A stretch of 64,000 nt of DNA from Helicoverpa zea (lineage: Eukaryota; Arthropoda; Insecta; Lepidoptera; Noctuidae). Location of the stretch: NCBI RefSeq assembly GCF_022581195.2, contig NC_061461.1, positions 5,146,001 through 5,210,000 of the forward strand. Reading direction: 5' to 3'. Positions 60,551 through 64,000 of the stretch are shown one piece after another (within the stretch, counting starts at the first letter, position 1; the number at the start of each line of letters is the position of its first letter). Position numbers and translations under genes: made by a program. The notes under the pieces were generated by a model that made no database searches, had not been told where the DNA came from, and saw only the letters and a program-made list of their open reading frames with translations.

Positions 60551-63500
60551 AATACTTCATGTTTCGTGGTTCAGTGTTCTGCTACAGTACGGTACGTATG
60601 CAGGCACTGTGGCCAAGCCGTGCATTCAGACATTAATTACGTAATTAAGTGAACGATTAAATCGATTGTTTAATTCGTTTTGCGGCCGCCCGATTCGATA
60701 ATTCGATTGTTCGTTCCATCTTTGGAATAGGTGCTCGTGTTATGCGAAGAGGTTGCAACAATTAGTAAATTTTGCTTCTAGCTAATTGTATGGGGATCGT
60801 AAGATAAGATTTTATCTTTTGCTTACTTTATAGATCTACTTAACATTGATGTTACTGATACTCGTGTCGGGTAATTATTTGTTTGAAAGGGTTTGGTTGA
60901 AAAGTCAAAATATTTACGAATTAAAAAACGAAGTCTTATCGAGGCTAGTATAAAAACTGTAAACAGTGAATACATATTTACACATAGGTAAGTTTTTATG
61001 AACAAAAAAAAAACAGTTAAACTTCAACGTTGCTAAACCAACCCATACAGGTAATTGTCAAATTATAAGCATATGAAATGAAATTAGAAAGTGTTATTAA
61101 GTTTGATTTCCACAATAACATATAATAACATACAAGCATGCAAATGTATGGACGATCCACGATCGCGTATTAAGTTTTGATAGAGACCATGTTACATTTG
61201 AAAATGAAAAAGGACAACATAAGCACAACGCATCTTAACCCTTTGACATAAGGTTGATAATCCAATAACAATAAGAAAACAGCCCGCAAACGACTATGGT
61301 TATTATCGACGTAATACGTACGTATGCATGCACTTGCCCGCGCGTCGACCGAAATGATGCGCCATTACGAATAAAATCACATGATGCCAAAACAGTATGA
61401 TAATGTACCAAAACTTGGCACAGATCCGTCAGTAATTGTACGAACTTTTGAACCTTAGATTTGAGCTTATTTAAAAATTAATTTAATGTGCCAATGAAAT
61501 AGACATAATGATAATGGCTTTTGTGAAACAAATAGTGCTATGTGTCTATTACCCGCCTCAGGCATTTTCATCACTTACTGATTGTACCTAATAAAACAGA
61601 GACTAACGGCACCCTGGGGCTAGGAATTATTTCGTACCTCCTAATATACAAATACGACTTGGATGACGTATTATATATTTATCATACCCTAGTAGACATT
61701 TAGAGCCTGTAGGGATCCTAAAATTTTATGATAGATAATAATATTTCAGTAAAGATGTAAACATGTCGTCATCTGTAGGTATACATGGTTGGTCCAGTTA
61801 GTTGGTGTTCTTGCGTGTCTGCTTACACCCGTTGCTTCTAGAATGCCGAGTTCTTGAGTAGATAACATATAGATTTGATCCCAAAACTAGATAAATATGA
61901 GAGGTAAAGCGGGAGAAGCGTTTTTCCGCATTTTTGTCTCCTTTTTATAAGAAAAAAGATAAATTTAATTTACAAAAAATTGGGACGATAGATCAAAAAA
62001 TATGTAAGGCAATCTCAGTTTATAACCAGCAATAAATAATTGAGTAATCACCAAAGAAATTACAAAATCGCATCAAAGAAAACGTGAGACGCCTTTTAAT
62101 ATTCTACAGAGTCCTCAGTGTTTTTGTCGCCATATCAACCATCATAATCACTCTATTCAAGTTGTAAAAGTTCCGAGACCAAACAGGTTGGTAGCGATGG
62201 TCGGGAGTGTAATAGCTTGTTTTTACGACAGTTAGTGACAACACTAGTTATGCACTATTATTAAATTAACACTTTATTGCCACGGGTAATGGCGTTTGAG
62301 GCGTGCTAAAACACCTGACACTCAATAAATGAGAATAGGCAGGTTCTATTACGAGTTGAAATCTGACGGAAATTAAACTCACTGTGTGACGCCATCAATT
62401 TAACTAACCAATGTTTAGTTATTGCCTGTGTTAGTTGTGTGGAACCCAGATTTAGTATTAATAAACTTCAGTTTATCGAGATATTTTAAAGGTAATTTAC
62501 TTTAAGTAAGCGCAAGGAATAATATCTTCATTGTAGGTAGGTAATTAATGTCATGACTGTTTTTTTTTGCATTTTTGCCGTCGGTATATTTATCAATGTA
62601 AAAACTTTTCCTTTCGATCTTAATCCGATCACCTCTATAGATTTCGTAGCTCCACATCGAATGACCATAATAGACCTACATTTAGCTTAACAGGCCTTAA
62701 GCCTAGTGCACACGTGTACACTGGCAGCACAGGCGGTGTAACGTTGCATGGCGACAATAATTTAACGTCAACGGCACTTGCATTGAAACCGCACTACAAT
62801 TTAAGAGCTGAGCAATAAGGGAGCCAGCATTGTCTGCCAAGTCTCAGGTTACCAGCATTCATGCACTAAGCTTTATGCGCGCCTTAATCTAGTTTCTTGA
62901 AGGTTCTATTTGATTCCTTAGTTCTTGAACGAAGACCTACCGCGTGATATATGGGGGCGCGTGTAATTTGTTTTTGAATACTTGAAAGGAGTTATATCAA
63001 TTTTGCAAGCAATTGTGTAGGCCGTCTCTTTATTTTATAGCCATGTTTGGAAAAATAATTTAATGTTGTATCAGGTGACTTGAGCCTCATCTATTCTTGT
63101 AACTTATAATGGCATGATTCTGTCTCACTATTTTTGCATCGAGGCTAAATTAAAAGTTGAAACAGAAAACTATTTCTTTCTCTTTACTAACTTTGAAAAC
63201 AACAAACAGTGCTTTCATTAATTAAAACTTCTCTGGAAAAATCTCTGGGAATTCTTCTTTACATATAAGCAATTTTGTATGAGATTTTACGTAGAATATT
63301 GGTACATATTTTTCGTATGTCCAATGAAATACCACGATATATGTGGCCAGTAATAGGTAAATACAACCCCACTTCATCTACATATGACATCTGGCACAGA
63401 ATCAAGGGAATGTGGAAGAATTACTGGCACGTATCGTCTCATATTTCAAGCGAGATAATTATGGAGATATAGGTTACACGAACATGGCTAATTGAACCTT

Positions 63501-63840
63501 CACTGTCAACTACAATATAAGATAATTGCGCTATTAGTAGCAGTTGCGTCACGTTATCGCAGCGGCGATGGTCATGCCTAAATGTATGGCATAGACGTCC
63601 TACTATCAATCGAGCCTTGGAAATGGACTATAATATTTGCAGTGTTTTTGTAAATATGACACAAATATTCCAAATAAGTCGCTTCAGTTTATTACTGATA
63701 TTAAAAAAATATTTATCGGCACGTACATATCTTTAATGAAATATCTTCGATTTTGACTCATAAAAGTCTGGGTATGTTCATGATACATAAGAACGTATTT
63801 CAAAGCGAAGAAGAAAGAAGTTCCTTCAAAAGGATCACGT
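60551..63840. other. AT-rich non-coding DNA
   Basis: No supported exon. Contains homeodomain-like ATTA/TAAT-rich sequence (60630-60720) and a GC-richer patch at 61310-61370. The ORFs at 60823-61005 and 63275-63472 lack domains. Confidence 0.4.
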
Positions 63841-63950
63841 TGACGTCAAAATGTCGTGACGTACGGCACGGCTATAATAATGTAAGGATCAAATTGAACG
63901 ACACGCGTGATCGTTATTGCTCACTCTAGGTCGCGTCACGTCACGTTCCA
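63841..63950. promoter_or_regulatory. Cluster of CRE-like sites at right edge
   Basis: A perfect TGACGTCA (63841-63848) is followed by GTGACGTACG and by GCGTCACGTCACG (two inverted TGACG half-sites), with TATAATAA in between (about 63873). This could be a promoter or enhancer of a gene to the right, but the window ends here. Confidence 0.25.
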
Positions 63951-64000
63951 TATCGTACAATAGTCTTCAAAATCGGTCGTCTGCTCTCGAACTTAGAAAT

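Overview
The window looks like nuclear DNA of a moth or butterfly (Lepidoptera). It is AT-rich and gene-poor, with GT-AG introns. It carries several repeat types I recognise from lepidopteran genomes: a small Helitron ending in CTAG, a retroposon ending in a GATGAT tail, palindromic MITEs whose ends contain GAAGTCGGTTAAAA, and a retroposon 3' end with an AGCGATAAGACCGCC core. The species cannot be named from sequence alone, and no rRNA, tRNA, CRISPR or bacterial feature was seen.

Left end (about 1.0-4.9 kb, minus strand): two head-to-tail, three-exon genes whose splice junctions can be read directly. Each encodes a secreted or membrane-tethered protein with a signal peptide, a long acidic, Ser/Thr-rich spacer and two Ly6/uPAR-like three-finger domains. 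In both genes each domain is interrupted by a phase-2 intron at the same place, so they are paralogs from a tandem duplication. They are the only host protein-coding genes I can support well. The upstream copy has a polybasic site and a hydrophobic C-terminal tail; the downstream copy lacks the tail.

Middle (about 5-48 kb): no convincing host exon. Between 11.5 and 17.4 kb lies a dense cluster of mobile elements: a 197-bp Helitron, a 226-bp retroposon with 13-bp target-site duplications, a 682-bp fold-back MITE, and a nested set in which a Harbinger-like MITE and a pogo-like element (with a broken transposase) sit inside an older inverted-repeat element. Other retroposon ends lie near 23.1, 29.1-29.6 and 36.1 kb; a Harbinger-like MITE and the C-terminal end of a LINE protein lie at 46.2-46.8 kb.

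48.9-54.4 kb (minus strand): a full-length non-LTR retrotransposon of 5.49 kb, I-like, with both ORFs intact. ORF1 is a zinc-knuckle protein; ORF2 carries endonuclease, reverse transcriptase and RNase H. The element has an A-tail and an 11-bp target-site duplication. It looks young.

Right end (54.4-64 kb): mostly non-coding. One hydrophobic 66-codon ORF near 60.4 kb and a cluster of CRE-like sites at the edge are noted with low confidence. The long non-coding stretches may be intergenic regulatory DNA or introns of a gene whose exons lie outside the window.
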